A DNA stretch of 64,000 bases from positions 4,030,001 to 4,094,000 of the forward strand of contig NZ_CP095078.1 of assembly GCF_022919075.1 (NCBI RefSeq), written 5' to 3'. This document shows positions 1 through 8,948 of this stretch, piece by piece; the stretch's first letter is position 1, and each line of letters opens with the position of its first letter. Source of the stretch: Nocardioides sp. W7. GTDB lineage: Bacteria > Actinomycetota > Actinomycetes > Propionibacteriales > Nocardioidaceae. A model generated the notes under the pieces. The model ran no database searches and was not told where the DNA came from. It saw only the letters and a list, made by a program, of their open reading frames with translations. The translations under genes were made by a program, and so were the position numbers.

Positions 1-84
1 GTGGGTACGCCATGGGGACTGTCAGCTCGGCTGCATACCGTGATGAATCCGCAGCACGCCCCGCGGGCCGCCGCCAGCGGACGC
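1..84. other. Noncoding tail downstream of the acyl-CoA synthetase
   Basis: I see no gene here. It is the 3' side of the minus-strand transporter operon. GC-rich self-complementary stretches are present but no convincing T-tract terminator. Confidence 0.4.
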
Positions 85-1800
85 TCAGTCCGCGGCGGGC
101 AGGTGGGCGGCGCGGCCGTGGGCCAGGAACTCCGCCTCGATCGCCGCGCGTCCGGCCTCGTCGAGCGGCACGTACTCCGGCGTGCGGCCGACGCGGACGT
201 GGACCGGGTCCGAGGTGCGCCAGGCCGTACGACGCAGCGGTGCCTTGCTGACCTTGCCCGAGCCGGTCAGCGGCACGGCGTCGACGACCCGGACGAAGGA
301 CGGCCACCACTTGGTGCCCATGTCCGCCTGCTCGGCCAGGAAGGCACCGAACGCGGCGGCGTCGAAGGGCCGCCCCTCCTCCATCTCGACCGCGCACATG
401 ACCCGGTCGCCGGTGACCGGGTCCGCGACCGCGAAGACCGGCGCGGAGGCGACCCCGGGGCAGCGCTGGAGGACGCGCTCGACCTGGGCCGCCGCGAAGT
501 TCTCGGAGTCGACCCGCAGCCAGTCCGAGGACCGGCCGGCGAACCAGAACCAGCCGTCGGCGTCGCGGTAGGCCAGGTCGCCGGACCAGAAGTCGTCGCC
601 CCGGACCCGCTCGGCGTACGCCTCGGGGTTCTTGTAGTAGCCCTCGAAGGTGTGGGCGAGACCGACCGCGACGATCTGCCCGACCGCCTCGGGGTTGAGC
701 AGCCGGCCGGAGGCGTCGAGCTCGGCGCGCGGGCACTCCTCGCCGGTCTCCTCGTCGAAGATCCGGACGTCCGCCTCGCCCGCCGCCTTGCCCAGCGAGC
801 CCGGCGGGGTGTCCGGGGTCCGGTTGATGCGGAAGACGCCCTCGCTCAGGCCGTACCCCTCCTGGACCCGGCACCCGAACCGCTCACCGAAGCGGGCGAT
901 GTCGGCCTCGGAGGCCTCGGTGCCGTACGCCAGCCGCAGGGTGCCGGTCCGGTCCCGCGGGTCCTCCGGGCGACTCAGCACGTACGACAGCGCGCGGCCG
1001 ACGTAGTTGACGTAGGTCGCCCCGAAGCGGTGCACGTCCTCGCTGAACCGGCTCGCGGAGAACTTCCGCACGAGGCCGACGGTGGCGCCGGTGGCCATCG
1101 CCGGGACGAGGTTCATCATCACGGCGTTGCCGTGGAACAGCGGCATGCACAGGTAGGTCACCGAGTCGCGGTCCAGCTCGATCCGACCGGTCACCGCCGC
1201 GGTCAGCCGGGCCAGCCGGCCCTGCCCCACCACGACCGCCTTCGGACTGCCGGTCGAGCCGCTGCTGAACAGCAGCAGCGCGATGTCCTCCGGGGAGACC
1301 TCGGTGTCCGGCAGCGCGGCGCCGCGGTGCGCGGCGAGCAGCTCGTCGTACGCCGCGGTCTCGAGCTCGAGGACCCGCTCCTCCGGCACACCGTGGTCCT
1401 GGCCACGGACCAGGTGCGCCCACCGCGGCTCGGTGACGATGACGTCGACGTCGGCATGCCGGACGTCGTGGGCGATCTCGGGACCACTGCGGCTGGAGTT
1501 GATGCCGACGACCACGGCGCCGGCGAGACCGCAGGCGCCGATCCAGAACACGAAGTCCGGAACGTTGTCGAGGAGCACGCCGACGTGCACCTGACGGCCG
1601 TCGGGGCGCGGCGCCAGGTCGGCCAGGGCCGCGGCCCGGGTGGCGCTCTCGCGGACCACCTCATCCCAGGTCCACTGCTGCTCTTCCGTACGCAGGCCGA
1701 CCTTCTGGTCGCCGACCCGGGCGCGGACGATGCCGGCGAGGGTCGCGGGCGCGTCCCCGTCCGGGACGGGCTGGTGCGTTGCGGTGTGGGTGCTCGTCAC
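85..1800 (-). CDS. AMP-dependent acyl-CoA synthetase/ligase
   Basis: A 571-aa member of the ANL adenylate-forming superfamily that would activate a carboxylic acid to its CoA thioester in the cytoplasm with ATP. The P-loop-like motif SSGSTGSPKAV is present about one third of the way in. The C-terminal SGKVSKAPLR carries the catalytic lysine. The GTG start overlaps the stop of the upstream ATPase gene by 4 bases, so it is the last gene of the transporter operon. The substrate cannot be read from sequence. The context suggests that the imported compound, or an acid derived from it, is activated at once. Confidence 0.9.
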   Translation of the reverse strand: MTSTHTATHQPVPDGDAPATLAGIVRARVGDQKVGLRTEEQQWTWDEVVRESATRAAALADLAPRPDGRQVHVGVLLDNVPDFVFWIGACGLAGAVVVGINSSRSGPEIAHDVRHADVDVIVTEPRWAHLVRGQDHGVPEERVLELETAAYDELLAAHRGAALPDTEVSPEDIALLLFSSGSTGSPKAVVVGQGRLARLTAAVTGRIELDRDSVTYLCMPLFHGNAVMMNLVPAMATGATVGLVRKFSASRFSEDVHRFGATYVNYVGRALSYVLSRPEDPRDRTGTLRLAYGTEASEADIARFGERFGCRVQEGYGLSEGVFRINRTPDTPPGSLGKAAGEADVRIFDEETGEECPRAELDASGRLLNPEAVGQIVAVGLAHTFEGYYKNPEAYAERVRGDDFWSGDLAYRDADGWFWFAGRSSDWLRVDSENFAAAQVERVLQRCPGVASAPVFAVADPVTGDRVMCAVEMEEGRPFDAAAFGAFLAEQADMGTKWWPSFVRVVDAVPLTGSGKVSKAPLRRTAWRTSDPVHVRVGRTPEYVPLDEAGRAAIEAEFLAHGRAAHLPAAD

Positions 1801-2831
1801 GAGGCGAGGGTCTCCTGGGTTCCGAGGGTGGCGGCGAGGTCGGCGTGGTGGCAGGCCAGGAAGTGCCCCGGTCCGGCCTCCTGCAGCTTCGGCTCCTCCG
1901 CGGCGCACACCTCGGTGGCGAGCGGGCACCGCGTGCGGAACCGGCACCCGCTGGGCGGGTCGAGCGGCGAGGGCAGCTCCGCCGAGCGGGTCTTGTCGGC
2001 CACCCCCTCGGCGTCGGTGGTCGCGCCCGGCAGGTGCGCCTCCGGCACCGAGTCGAGGAGCAGCTGGGTGTAGGGGTGCCGCGCGTGCAGGGCGAGCCGG
2101 CCGGAGGGGATGATCTCGCAGACCTTGCCGAGGTACATGACCATGATCCGGTCGCTGATGTTCTTCACCACGGCCAGGTCGTGGGCGATGAAGACCATGC
2201 TGAGCCGGTAGCGCTCCTTGGTCTCCTCGAGCAGGTTGAGGATCTGGGCCTGGACCGAGACGTCGAGGCTCGAGACCGGCTCGTCGCAGATGAGCACCTG
2301 CGGGTCGAGCATCAGCGCCCGGGCGATGCACACCCGCTGGCACTGGCCACCCGACAGCTCGTGCGGCCGGCGGTCCCAGACCACGTCCGGGTTGAGGCCG
2401 ACCGCGGTGAGCACCTCCCGGATCTGGGCGTCCTCCACCTTGCGGCCCCAGATGCGCGGGCCCTCGGCGACCAGGTCCTTCACCTTGCGCCGGGGGTTCA
2501 GCGAGGAGACCGGGTCCTGGAAGATCATCTGCATCCGGGCGCGCCGCTTCCGCAGCTGGTTGCCGGAGCTCTCGGTCAGGGTGTCACCGCCCAGCCGCAC
2601 CTCGCCGCTGGTCGGCGGCGGGAGCTGCATGACCGCGCGGCCCGCGCTGGACTTGCCGCAGCCGGACTCCCCCAGGATCCCCAGGGTCTCGCCGTCGACG
2701 AGGTCGAAGCTGATCCCCGAGACGGCGTGCACCGTGTGCCCGCCCTTCGCCGGGAACTCCACGACGAGCTCGTCGACGCTGAGCACGCGGTCCTCGGGCG
2801 GACGCAGGTGGATGCTGCCGGAGCCGGCCAT
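1797..2831 (-). CDS. Oligopeptide-type ABC transporter ATP-binding protein (OppF-like)
   Basis: A 344-aa ATPase subunit of an Opp/Dpp-family importer. It has Walker A (GESGCGKSS), the signature LSGGQ and Walker B (LICDEPVSSLD). The C-terminal oligopeptide domain contains the CRFRTRCP cysteine cluster typical of OppD/OppF. The ATG start overlaps the stop of the preceding ATPase gene (TGATG). It would pair with the neighbouring OppD-like ATPase on the cytoplasmic face of the two permeases. Such transporters in catabolic operons often carry non-peptide substrates. Confidence 0.93.
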   Translation of the reverse strand: MAGSGSIHLRPPEDRVLSVDELVVEFPAKGGHTVHAVSGISFDLVDGETLGILGESGCGKSSAGRAVMQLPPPTSGEVRLGGDTLTESSGNQLRKRRARMQMIFQDPVSSLNPRRKVKDLVAEGPRIWGRKVEDAQIREVLTAVGLNPDVVWDRRPHELSGGQCQRVCIARALMLDPQVLICDEPVSSLDVSVQAQILNLLEETKERYRLSMVFIAHDLAVVKNISDRIMVMYLGKVCEIIPSGRLALHARHPYTQLLLDSVPEAHLPGATTDAEGVADKTRSAELPSPLDPPSGCRFRTRCPLATEVCAAEEPKLQEAGPGHFLACHHADLAATLGTQETLAS

Positions 2832-3895
2832 CAGATCTCTCCAAGTCGGTTGACGGGGTGGTAGCACGCGTGCAGGTGCCGGCCCGGCTGGGCGCCCTCG
2901 AGGCCGAGCGCGACCTCGTCGGCGGGCCACAGGTCGGGCACCACCTGGCGGCAGTCGTCCTGTGCGTAGCGGCACCGCGGCGCGAACCGGCACCCGGCGG
3001 GCGGACGCACCATGTCCGGCGGGGAGCCGTCGATGGCCTCCAGCCGCAGGTGCGGCGCCTGCTCCAGGCGCGGGATCGCGGCCAGCAGCGCCTCGGTGTA
3101 GGGGTGGTGCGGGGTGTCGAAGAGCGAGCGCGCCTCGGCGGTCTCGACCACCCGGCCGGCGTACATGACGGCGACCCGGTCGGTGCGGCCGGCGACCACC
3201 CCGAGGTTGTGGCTGATCAGGATCAGCGCCATGCCCAGCTCGCGGCGCAGCCGGTCGAGCAGGTCGAGGATCTGGCGCTGCACCGTCACGTCGAGGGCGG
3301 TGGTGGGCTCGTCGGCGATGAGCAGCTTCGGCTCGTTGGCCAGCGCCATCGCGATGACGACGCGCTGGCGCATGCCGCCCGACATCTCGTGGGGGTACTG
3401 GTCGATGCGCCGCGCCGGGTCGGGGATGCCGACCAGCGCGAGCAGCTCCAGCGCCCGGGTCCGGGCCTCACCACGGTTCAGCCCACGGTGCTTGCGCAGG
3501 CTCTCCGTGAGGTGGGTGCCGATCTTCTTGACCGGGTTGAGGGCGGTCATCGGGTCCTGGAAGACCATCCCGATCGAGGCGCCCCAGAGCTCACGCAGGC
3601 CCCGGGCCGGCAGCTGCTGGATGTCGCGGCCGTCGAAGTGCACCGAGCCGGTGACGGTCATCGTGGGACCGGTGGTGTGCAGGCCCATGATCGTGCGGCC
3701 CAGCACCGACTTGCCGGAGCCGGACTCACCGACGACGCCGAGGGCCTCGCCGGGGGCGAGGGTGAGGGAGACGCCGTCGACGGCGTTGAGGTCGCCGCGA
3801 CCGGTGCGGATCACCGTGCGCAGGTCGTCGACCACGAGCAGCGGCGACCCCGCGGGGGCCGGACGCTCCTCGAGGCGGAGGGAGGTGTCGGTCAT
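2831..3895 (-). CDS. Oligopeptide-type ABC transporter ATP-binding protein (OppD-like)
   Basis: A 354-aa ATPase with Walker A (GESGSGKS), a variant signature (MSGGMRQR), Walker B (LLIADEPTTALD) and the C-terminal CRFAPRCRYAQDDC cysteine cluster of the Opp/Dpp family. It is the second ATPase of the heteromeric pair. It follows the OppC-like permease by 8 bases and overlaps the OppF-like gene, so the subunits are translationally coupled. Confidence 0.93.
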   Translation of the reverse strand: MTDTSLRLEERPAPAGSPLLVVDDLRTVIRTGRGDLNAVDGVSLTLAPGEALGVVGESGSGKSVLGRTIMGLHTTGPTMTVTGSVHFDGRDIQQLPARGLRELWGASIGMVFQDPMTALNPVKKIGTHLTESLRKHRGLNRGEARTRALELLALVGIPDPARRIDQYPHEMSGGMRQRVVIAMALANEPKLLIADEPTTALDVTVQRQILDLLDRLRRELGMALILISHNLGVVAGRTDRVAVMYAGRVVETAEARSLFDTPHHPYTEALLAAIPRLEQAPHLRLEAIDGSPPDMVRPPAGCRFAPRCRYAQDDCRQVVPDLWPADEVALGLEGAQPGRHLHACYHPVNRLGEI

Positions 3896-3903
3896 GTCAG
3901 CTC

Positions 3904-4995
3904 CTAGAGCTTCGCCGAGCGCGGGTCGAAGCGCTTGCGCGCCTTCTCGCCGAGCGCGTTGAAAGCGAACACGGTCAGGAACAGCACGGTGCCGGGGACC
4001 AGGACGATGTGCGGGTGCTCCTCGAAGACCCGGCCCTCACCCTCGGCGATCATGTTGCCCCAGGAAGGCGACGGCGCCTGGATGCCGAGGCCGAGGAAGC
4101 TCAGCGACGCCTCCGCCACGATCAGCACCGAGATGATGACCATGCCGTACGACGCCAGCGGCAGCAGCACGTTGGGCAGCAGCTCGCGGAACATGATCCG
4201 GATGGAGGAGGCGCCCATCGCCTTGCCGGCCAGCACGAACTCGCGCTGGGCGAAGGCCATGGTGCTCGCGCGCGCCATCCGGATCATGCTCGGCAGCGCG
4301 AGCAGCGAGAGCGCCAGCGCGATGTTGCGCAGCGTGGGCTCCATGACCGTGGCGAGCGCGATCAGCAGGATGAGCGGCGGGACGGCGAGCAGCGAGTTCG
4401 TGAAGACGCCGACGATGCGGTCGGTGGACCGGCGGAAGTAGCCGGCCAGGATGCCGATGGTGCCGCCGACGACCATGCCGATCAGCACCGCCCCGATCGA
4501 GACGACCAGCGAGGCGCGGGCGCCGTACACGATCCGCGCGAGCAGGTCGAGGCCGAAGTTGTTGGTGCCGAGCGGGTAGTCGCTGAGCAGGTCCGGCCGC
4601 GCGAGCGTCGGGTCGAGCATGGTGGTGGCGATGTCCTCGTGCTCGCCCAGCGGCAGCAGCGGCGCGAAGATCGCCGACCCGACGAGCAGCACCAGCCAGA
4701 TCGAACACAGCCACAGGGTCAGGTCGAAGGCCGGGCCGAACCGGTACCGGCCCAGCTCCGCCGCGCCCAGGTAGAGGACCACGAGGGCCGCGAGGGCCGC
4801 CCCCGCCTGGGTCCAGCCGGTCTCGCGCAGGCCGACGAGGACGGCGACCAGGCCGGCGAGGCCGGCGAGCGTCAGCACGATCCCGCGCCACGGGCGCGGG
4901 CGAGCTGACCCGCCCGGCGCAGCGTCGACGGCGGGCGGCGTCGCGGCCACCGGGTCGGGCGGAAGGTCGACGGTGGGGACAGTGCGCTCAGACAT
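3904..4995 (-). CDS. ABC transporter permease (OppC-like)
   Basis: A 363-aa inner-membrane permease. An N-terminal extension of about 100 residues holds two extra hydrophobic segments. The BPD_transp_1 core follows, with about five more membrane segments and the EAA-type loop (RELLPNVLLPLASYG) that contacts the ATPases. The start overlaps the end of the OppB-like gene by 8 bases. The family is clear; the substrate is not. Confidence 0.92.
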   Translation of the reverse strand: MSERTVPTVDLPPDPVAATPPAVDAAPGGSARPRPWRGIVLTLAGLAGLVAVLVGLRETGWTQAGAALAALVVLYLGAAELGRYRFGPAFDLTLWLCSIWLVLLVGSAIFAPLLPLGEHEDIATTMLDPTLARPDLLSDYPLGTNNFGLDLLARIVYGARASLVVSIGAVLIGMVVGGTIGILAGYFRRSTDRIVGVFTNSLLAVPPLILLIALATVMEPTLRNIALALSLLALPSMIRMARASTMAFAQREFVLAGKAMGASSIRIMFRELLPNVLLPLASYGMVIISVLIVAEASLSFLGLGIQAPSPSWGNMIAEGEGRVFEEHPHIVLVPGTVLFLTVFAFNALGEKARKRFDPRSAKL

Positions 4996-6031
4996 GAGAC
5001 CTCCTGACCCGGGGGTCCAGATATCCGTAGGAGAGATCGATCAGGGCATTGGTGACGACGTAGATGACCGCGATGAGCAGCACCGCGCCCTGGACCGTGA
5101 CGTAGTCGCCGGTGTTGGAGGCGCCGATCACCAGCGTGCCCATCCCGGGGAGGGCGAAGAGGTACTCCACGATCACGGTGCTGCCGATGAGCCGGCCGAG
5201 GCTGATGCCCATCAGGGTGATCATCGAGAACGAGGAGGGCCGCAGGGCGTCGCTCACCAGGACGTGGACCGTGCCCATGCCCTTGGCCTTCGCGGCGAGG
5301 ATGAAGTCCTCCTGCAGCGTGCTGATCAGGTCGTTGCGCAGGATGCGGGTGAACATCGCCGTCTCGGCGAGCGCGATCGTCAGTGCCGGCAGGAACGCGT
5401 GGTAGAGGTTCTGGCCGATCCCCTCCGACATCCGCGCCCACTCCGCCCGCGGGAACCAGCCGAGGCCGTTGGCGAAGACCATGATCACCAGCAGGCCGGC
5501 GAGGAAGCTCGGGACCGACAGCACCCCGAAGGTGCCGGCGCTGACGATCCGGTCCACCCGACCGCCGGCGTGGTACGCCGACCACATGGCCAGCGGGATG
5601 CTGAACAGCAGCGCCATCGCCATGCCGAGCACGGCGATCTCGACGCTGACCGGCAACGCGGAGGCGATCCGGTCGGCCACGTCGTGGTACGGCGGCACCA
5701 CGGAGGTGCCGAGGTCGCCCTGGACGGCCGAGCCGAGCCAGTCGGCGTACCGGACCAGCAGGGGGTCGTTGAGACCGAGGTCCTCACGGACCTGCGCGTA
5801 CTCCTCCGGCTCGTGGCCCTCGCCGAGGATGGTGACCGAGGGGTCGGTGTCCATCAGGGACACCAGCGCGAAGGTGCCGAAGCTGACGACCAGCAGGACC
5901 GCGACCAGCTCCGCGAGGCGGACCAGGAGGCCGCGGACGCGTCCCCCGGCGCGACGGCGGCGCCGTCGGGCCGGCACCCCGGCCGGCGCCGGAGCGCCGG
6001 CCGGGGTGGTCTCGGTGGTGCTGGTGCTCAC
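4988..6031 (-). CDS. ABC transporter permease (OppB-like)
   Basis: A 347-aa permease of the Opp/Dpp family. A short Pro/Ala/Arg-rich cytoplasmic N-terminus is followed by a first membrane helix near residues 38-58. A periplasmic-type loop (residues about 60-110) precedes the BPD_transp_1 core. I chose the GTG that overlaps the binding-protein stop by 4 bases, because the longer open frame upstream lies inside the binding-protein gene. It forms the membrane channel with the OppC-like subunit. Confidence 0.92.
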   Translation of the reverse strand: MSTSTTETTPAGAPAPAGVPARRRRRRAGGRVRGLLVRLAELVAVLLVVSFGTFALVSLMDTDPSVTILGEGHEPEEYAQVREDLGLNDPLLVRYADWLGSAVQGDLGTSVVPPYHDVADRIASALPVSVEIAVLGMAMALLFSIPLAMWSAYHAGGRVDRIVSAGTFGVLSVPSFLAGLLVIMVFANGLGWFPRAEWARMSEGIGQNLYHAFLPALTIALAETAMFTRILRNDLISTLQEDFILAAKAKGMGTVHVLVSDALRPSSFSMITLMGISLGRLIGSTVIVEYLFALPGMGTLVIGASNTGDYVTVQGAVLLIAVIYVVTNALIDLSYGYLDPRVRRSHV

Positions 6032-7641
6032 GAGCCTTCCACCCACGCGTCGTCGAGCAGGACCAGGGTGTTCGTGGAGTCGACCACCCCGTGCACGTCG
6101 TCGTTCCACGCGAGCAGCTCGGTGGTCGGGCCGTAGACCAGGGCCGGGACGTCGACGTTCCACTGCTCCTGGATGCGCGACATCACGTCGCGCTGCTCGT
6201 CCTCGGTGGCGGCGGCCTGGAACTCGTCGAAGAGCGCGTCCATCTCGGGTCCGGTGTGCATCCCGACCGACAGGTTGCCCTCGCTGTGCAGGGTGGCGAA
6301 CATCCGGCCGTACGGACCGGCCTCGCGCCAGCTGATGCCCCAGCCGGCGACGTCGTAGTTCTGCTCGACCGCGACCTTGGCGATCTGGCTCTGGACGTCG
6401 CGGACCAGGTCGGTCTCGACCTCGAACCCGACCGCCTCGAGCGAGGCCTTCACCGTCAGGGCCGTGGCGCGCGAGGCCGGGTCGGAGGCGTCGAGGTAGG
6501 TCAGCTTGCCGTCGAAGCCGTCGGCCTTGGCCTCCTCCAGCAGCTCCTTGGCGCGCTTGGGGTCGGTGGGGAGCGGCTTGACGTCGCTCGCCCACTGCGA
6601 CGGCTCGGGGAACACGGCGTTGCTGGCGATCCCGGCGCCGTCGAAGGCCCGCTTGGCGACCAGGGCGGGGTCGATGGCGAGGTGCATCGCCTGGCGCACC
6701 CGCGGGTCGGCGCCCGGGCGGCCCTCGGTCGCGTTGATGACGGCCACGTTGCCGAGCGAGACCAGGTTGAGGAAGCCGGGGCTCTTCTTCTCGACGAGCT
6801 CGTCGACCAGGTCGGCGTCGCGCAGGAACGCCGCGTCGACGGCGTCGGACTCCAGCGAGTCCATCGACGCGGTCGGGTCGTTGAGGAACTTCACGTGCAC
6901 CTCGTCGAGGTGGGGGCGACCTTCCCAGTAGTCGGCGTTCGCCTTCAGGACGATCTCCTCCTGGGGCCGCTGCTCGGCGAGGGTGAACGCGCCCGCACCG
7001 ATCGGGGTGAACGCGCCCCCGGCGTCGGACGCCTTCGCCACGACCATGCCCGGACCGGTGGTCAGCATGTAGTCGAAGCTCGTCCACGGCTTGGCCAGCT
7101 CGAAGACCACGGTGCGCTCGTCGGGGGTCTTGACGGCGGTGACGTTGCTCGACCAGAGCATCGCCTCGTCCGCGCCCTTCTCGACGTAGCGCTCCAGGCT
7201 CCACTTGACCGCCGCCGCGTCCAGCGGGGTGCCGTCGGAGAAGCTGACGCCCTCGCGCAGCGTGAGCGTCCACTCGGTGGCGTCGTCGTTGGCCTGCATC
7301 GACTCCGCGAGCTGCGGCACGACCTTGTTGGACGCGCTGTCCCAGCGCAGCAGGACGTCGTAGATCGCCGCCATCTCCAGGCCGCCGGTCGAACCGGCCA
7401 CGATCGTCTCCGCCGGGTCGAGGAGCGCCGGCTCCGAGAACGCCGCGAAGGTGAGCGTCCCACCGTCGACGGGCTCGCCCGCCTCGGGGATGTTGACCAG
7501 TCCGGTCTCGTAGCTCGCCGCTGCGCCGGGCGCGGGCTTGCTCGAGTCCTTGTCGTCACCGGACGCACCGCAACCGACCGTCAGCGCGAGCACGGCCGCG
7601 GTGGCGAGGGTGGGACGGACGATCCGGGTGGGCAGCAGCAT
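6028..7641 (-). CDS. Extracellular solute-binding lipoprotein, family 5 (transporter receptor)
   Basis: A 537-aa SBP_bac_5 (OppA/DppA type) protein. The N-terminal signal ends in a lipobox-like LTVGC, so Cys24 is probably lipidated and anchors the receptor outside the cell. The chosen ATG follows a GAGAGGA ribosome site at suitable spacing. It is the first gene of the receptor-permease-permease-ATPase-ATPase-ligase operon. It resembles the second binding protein at 14694-16316 throughout, for example in the C-terminal LLDDAWVEG versus LLDEAWIG. Confidence 0.92.
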   Translation of the reverse strand: MLLPTRIVRPTLATAAVLALTVGCGASGDDKDSSKPAPGAAASYETGLVNIPEAGEPVDGGTLTFAAFSEPALLDPAETIVAGSTGGLEMAAIYDVLLRWDSASNKVVPQLAESMQANDDATEWTLTLREGVSFSDGTPLDAAAVKWSLERYVEKGADEAMLWSSNVTAVKTPDERTVVFELAKPWTSFDYMLTTGPGMVVAKASDAGGAFTPIGAGAFTLAEQRPQEEIVLKANADYWEGRPHLDEVHVKFLNDPTASMDSLESDAVDAAFLRDADLVDELVEKKSPGFLNLVSLGNVAVINATEGRPGADPRVRQAMHLAIDPALVAKRAFDGAGIASNAVFPEPSQWASDVKPLPTDPKRAKELLEEAKADGFDGKLTYLDASDPASRATALTVKASLEAVGFEVETDLVRDVQSQIAKVAVEQNYDVAGWGISWREAGPYGRMFATLHSEGNLSVGMHTGPEMDALFDEFQAAATEDEQRDVMSRIQEQWNVDVPALVYGPTTELLAWNDDVHGVVDSTNTLVLLDDAWVEGS

Positions 7642-7731
7642 TGATGTGTTCCTCTCGAGGGGTGTGGCCTGGGTCAGGGACCCGGTGCGCGCGAGCCAAA
7701 CAGGCGTCGGTGGAGTTGTCTGGTCCAGTCC

Positions 7732-7751
7732 TGCCCAACGAAACCTGGGCA
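7732..7751. promoter_or_regulatory. Inverted repeat TGCCCA-N8-TGGGCA upstream of the transporter operon
   Basis: A perfect 6-bp inverted repeat about 90 bases upstream of the binding-protein start. Read on the minus strand it is TTGCCCA-N8-TGGGCAGG. The same two arms, spaced N18, occur in front of the IclR gene at 25725-25757. The exact 10-bp spacing difference suggests a regulator bound on one DNA face. The role as an operator is inferred. Confidence 0.4.
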
Positions 7752-7787
7752 AGAAAATGTGCGAAGAAGGACTGTCGCAGTGCGATG

Positions 7788-8948
7788 TCAGGCGAAGGTG
7801 ACGACCACCCGCGCCGCCTGGCCTCGACGCATCTGCTCGAACCCGGCGTTCGCCTCGTCGAGCGGGATCCGCTCGGACACCAGGGCATCGAGCTCCAGCC
7901 GGCCCTGCAGGTAGAGGTCCGCCAGCACCGGGATGTCGCGCGGGAAGTGGTTGGCCCCCATCAGCAGCCCGCGCACGCCCTTGGCGGAGGTGACGAGCGA
8001 CAGCCCGGGCAGCACCAGCTGCTCGCCGACCGGCGGGATGCCGACGACGTACGCCGTCCGGCCGGCCCGGATCATGCCCACCGCCTGCGTGACCGTGGCC
8101 TGGCGCCCCACCACGTCGAAGGCGTGGTCGACACCGCCGGTGAGCTCCTGGACAGCTGCGACCGCGTCGACCGCACCGGCGTCGACGACGTCGGTGGCAC
8201 CGAACCGGCGGGCCAGCTCGAGCTTCTCGGCGCCGAGGTCGACCGCCACGATGCGCGTGGCACCGGCCAGCCGGGCCCCCTGGACGATGTTCAGGCCGAC
8301 TCCGCCGCAGCCGATGACCGCGACGCTGTCCCCCGGTCGGACCCCGGCCCCGTTGAGCGCCGAGCCGACGCCGGTGAGGACCGCGCAGCCGAGCAGAGCC
8401 GCCCGGTCGACAGGTACGTCGGCCGCGACCCGCACCACCGAGTTGCGGTGCAGCACCGTCCGCTCGATCAGGCCGCCGAGCCCGGCGACCTGACCCACGG
8501 GCTGGCCGTCGCGCAGCAGCCGCGGGACCGGGCGCTCGGCCCGGCCCAGGTCGTTGCGGCGGTCGCAGAGGAACGTGCGCCCGGAGCGGCACTCCCCGCA
8601 GGTGCCGCAGAACATCGACAGGCAGGCGACCACCCGGTCCCCGGCCGCCAGGTCGGCGACCGCCGACCCGACTGCCTCGACGGTGCCCGCGATCTCGTGG
8701 CCGGGCACGGTCGGCATCGCCGTCGGGAGCTCGCCGTCGATCATGTGCAGGTCGGAGTGGCACAGCCCGCAGGCCTCGACCCGCACGCGCACCTCGTCGG
8801 GGGCCAGCCAGTCGTCGAGCTCGAGCTCGAGGAACTCGAGCTGCCCCGTGGCCGCGGCCAGCACCGCAGCCCGGACCCGGGTGCGGGTCGCGCCGGGGGT
8901 GGCCGCGGCCACGAAGGCCCCGGGGTCGGTGGTCGGGTAGGTCGTCAC
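7788..8948 (-). CDS. Zinc-dependent alcohol dehydrogenase (MDR family)
   Basis: A 386-aa medium-chain dehydrogenase. The catalytic zinc ligands are visible at Cys63 (CHSD) and His84/Glu85 (GHE). The structural zinc site is the four-cysteine segment CGTCGECRSGRTFLC. A Rossmann motif (GCGGVGLN) follows. It would oxidise an alcohol or hydroxy acid with NAD(P)+. Its GTG start overlaps the stop of the aldehyde dehydrogenase by 4 bases, so alcohol-to-aldehyde and aldehyde-to-acid steps are coupled. A role on the hydroxy acid from Baeyer-Villiger cleavage is inferred. Confidence 0.92.
   Translation of the reverse strand: MTTYPTTDPGAFVAAATPGATRTRVRAAVLAAATGQLEFLELELDDWLAPDEVRVRVEACGLCHSDLHMIDGELPTAMPTVPGHEIAGTVEAVGSAVADLAAGDRVVACLSMFCGTCGECRSGRTFLCDRRNDLGRAERPVPRLLRDGQPVGQVAGLGGLIERTVLHRNSVVRVAADVPVDRAALLGCAVLTGVGSALNGAGVRPGDSVAVIGCGGVGLNIVQGARLAGATRIVAVDLGAEKLELARRFGATDVVDAGAVDAVAAVQELTGGVDHAFDVVGRQATVTQAVGMIRAGRTAYVVGIPPVGEQLVLPGLSLVTSAKGVRGLLMGANHFPRDIPVLADLYLQGRLELDALVSERIPLDEANAGFEQMRRGQAARVVVTFA

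Noticed and set aside
1-2073. Very long open frame on the plus strand across the acyl-CoA synthetase and ATPase region
   Set aside because: Arg/Pro/Gly-rich translation with no domain. It is the antisense shadow of the minus-strand genes, whose motifs are intact. Similar long shadows occur all over this GC-rich window.
7642-7787. Search for the TATRTC-N5-GGMATA palindrome before the transporter operon
   Set aside because: No match found. This promoter has only the TTGCCCA inverted repeat, so it was not included in the 17-bp motif set.
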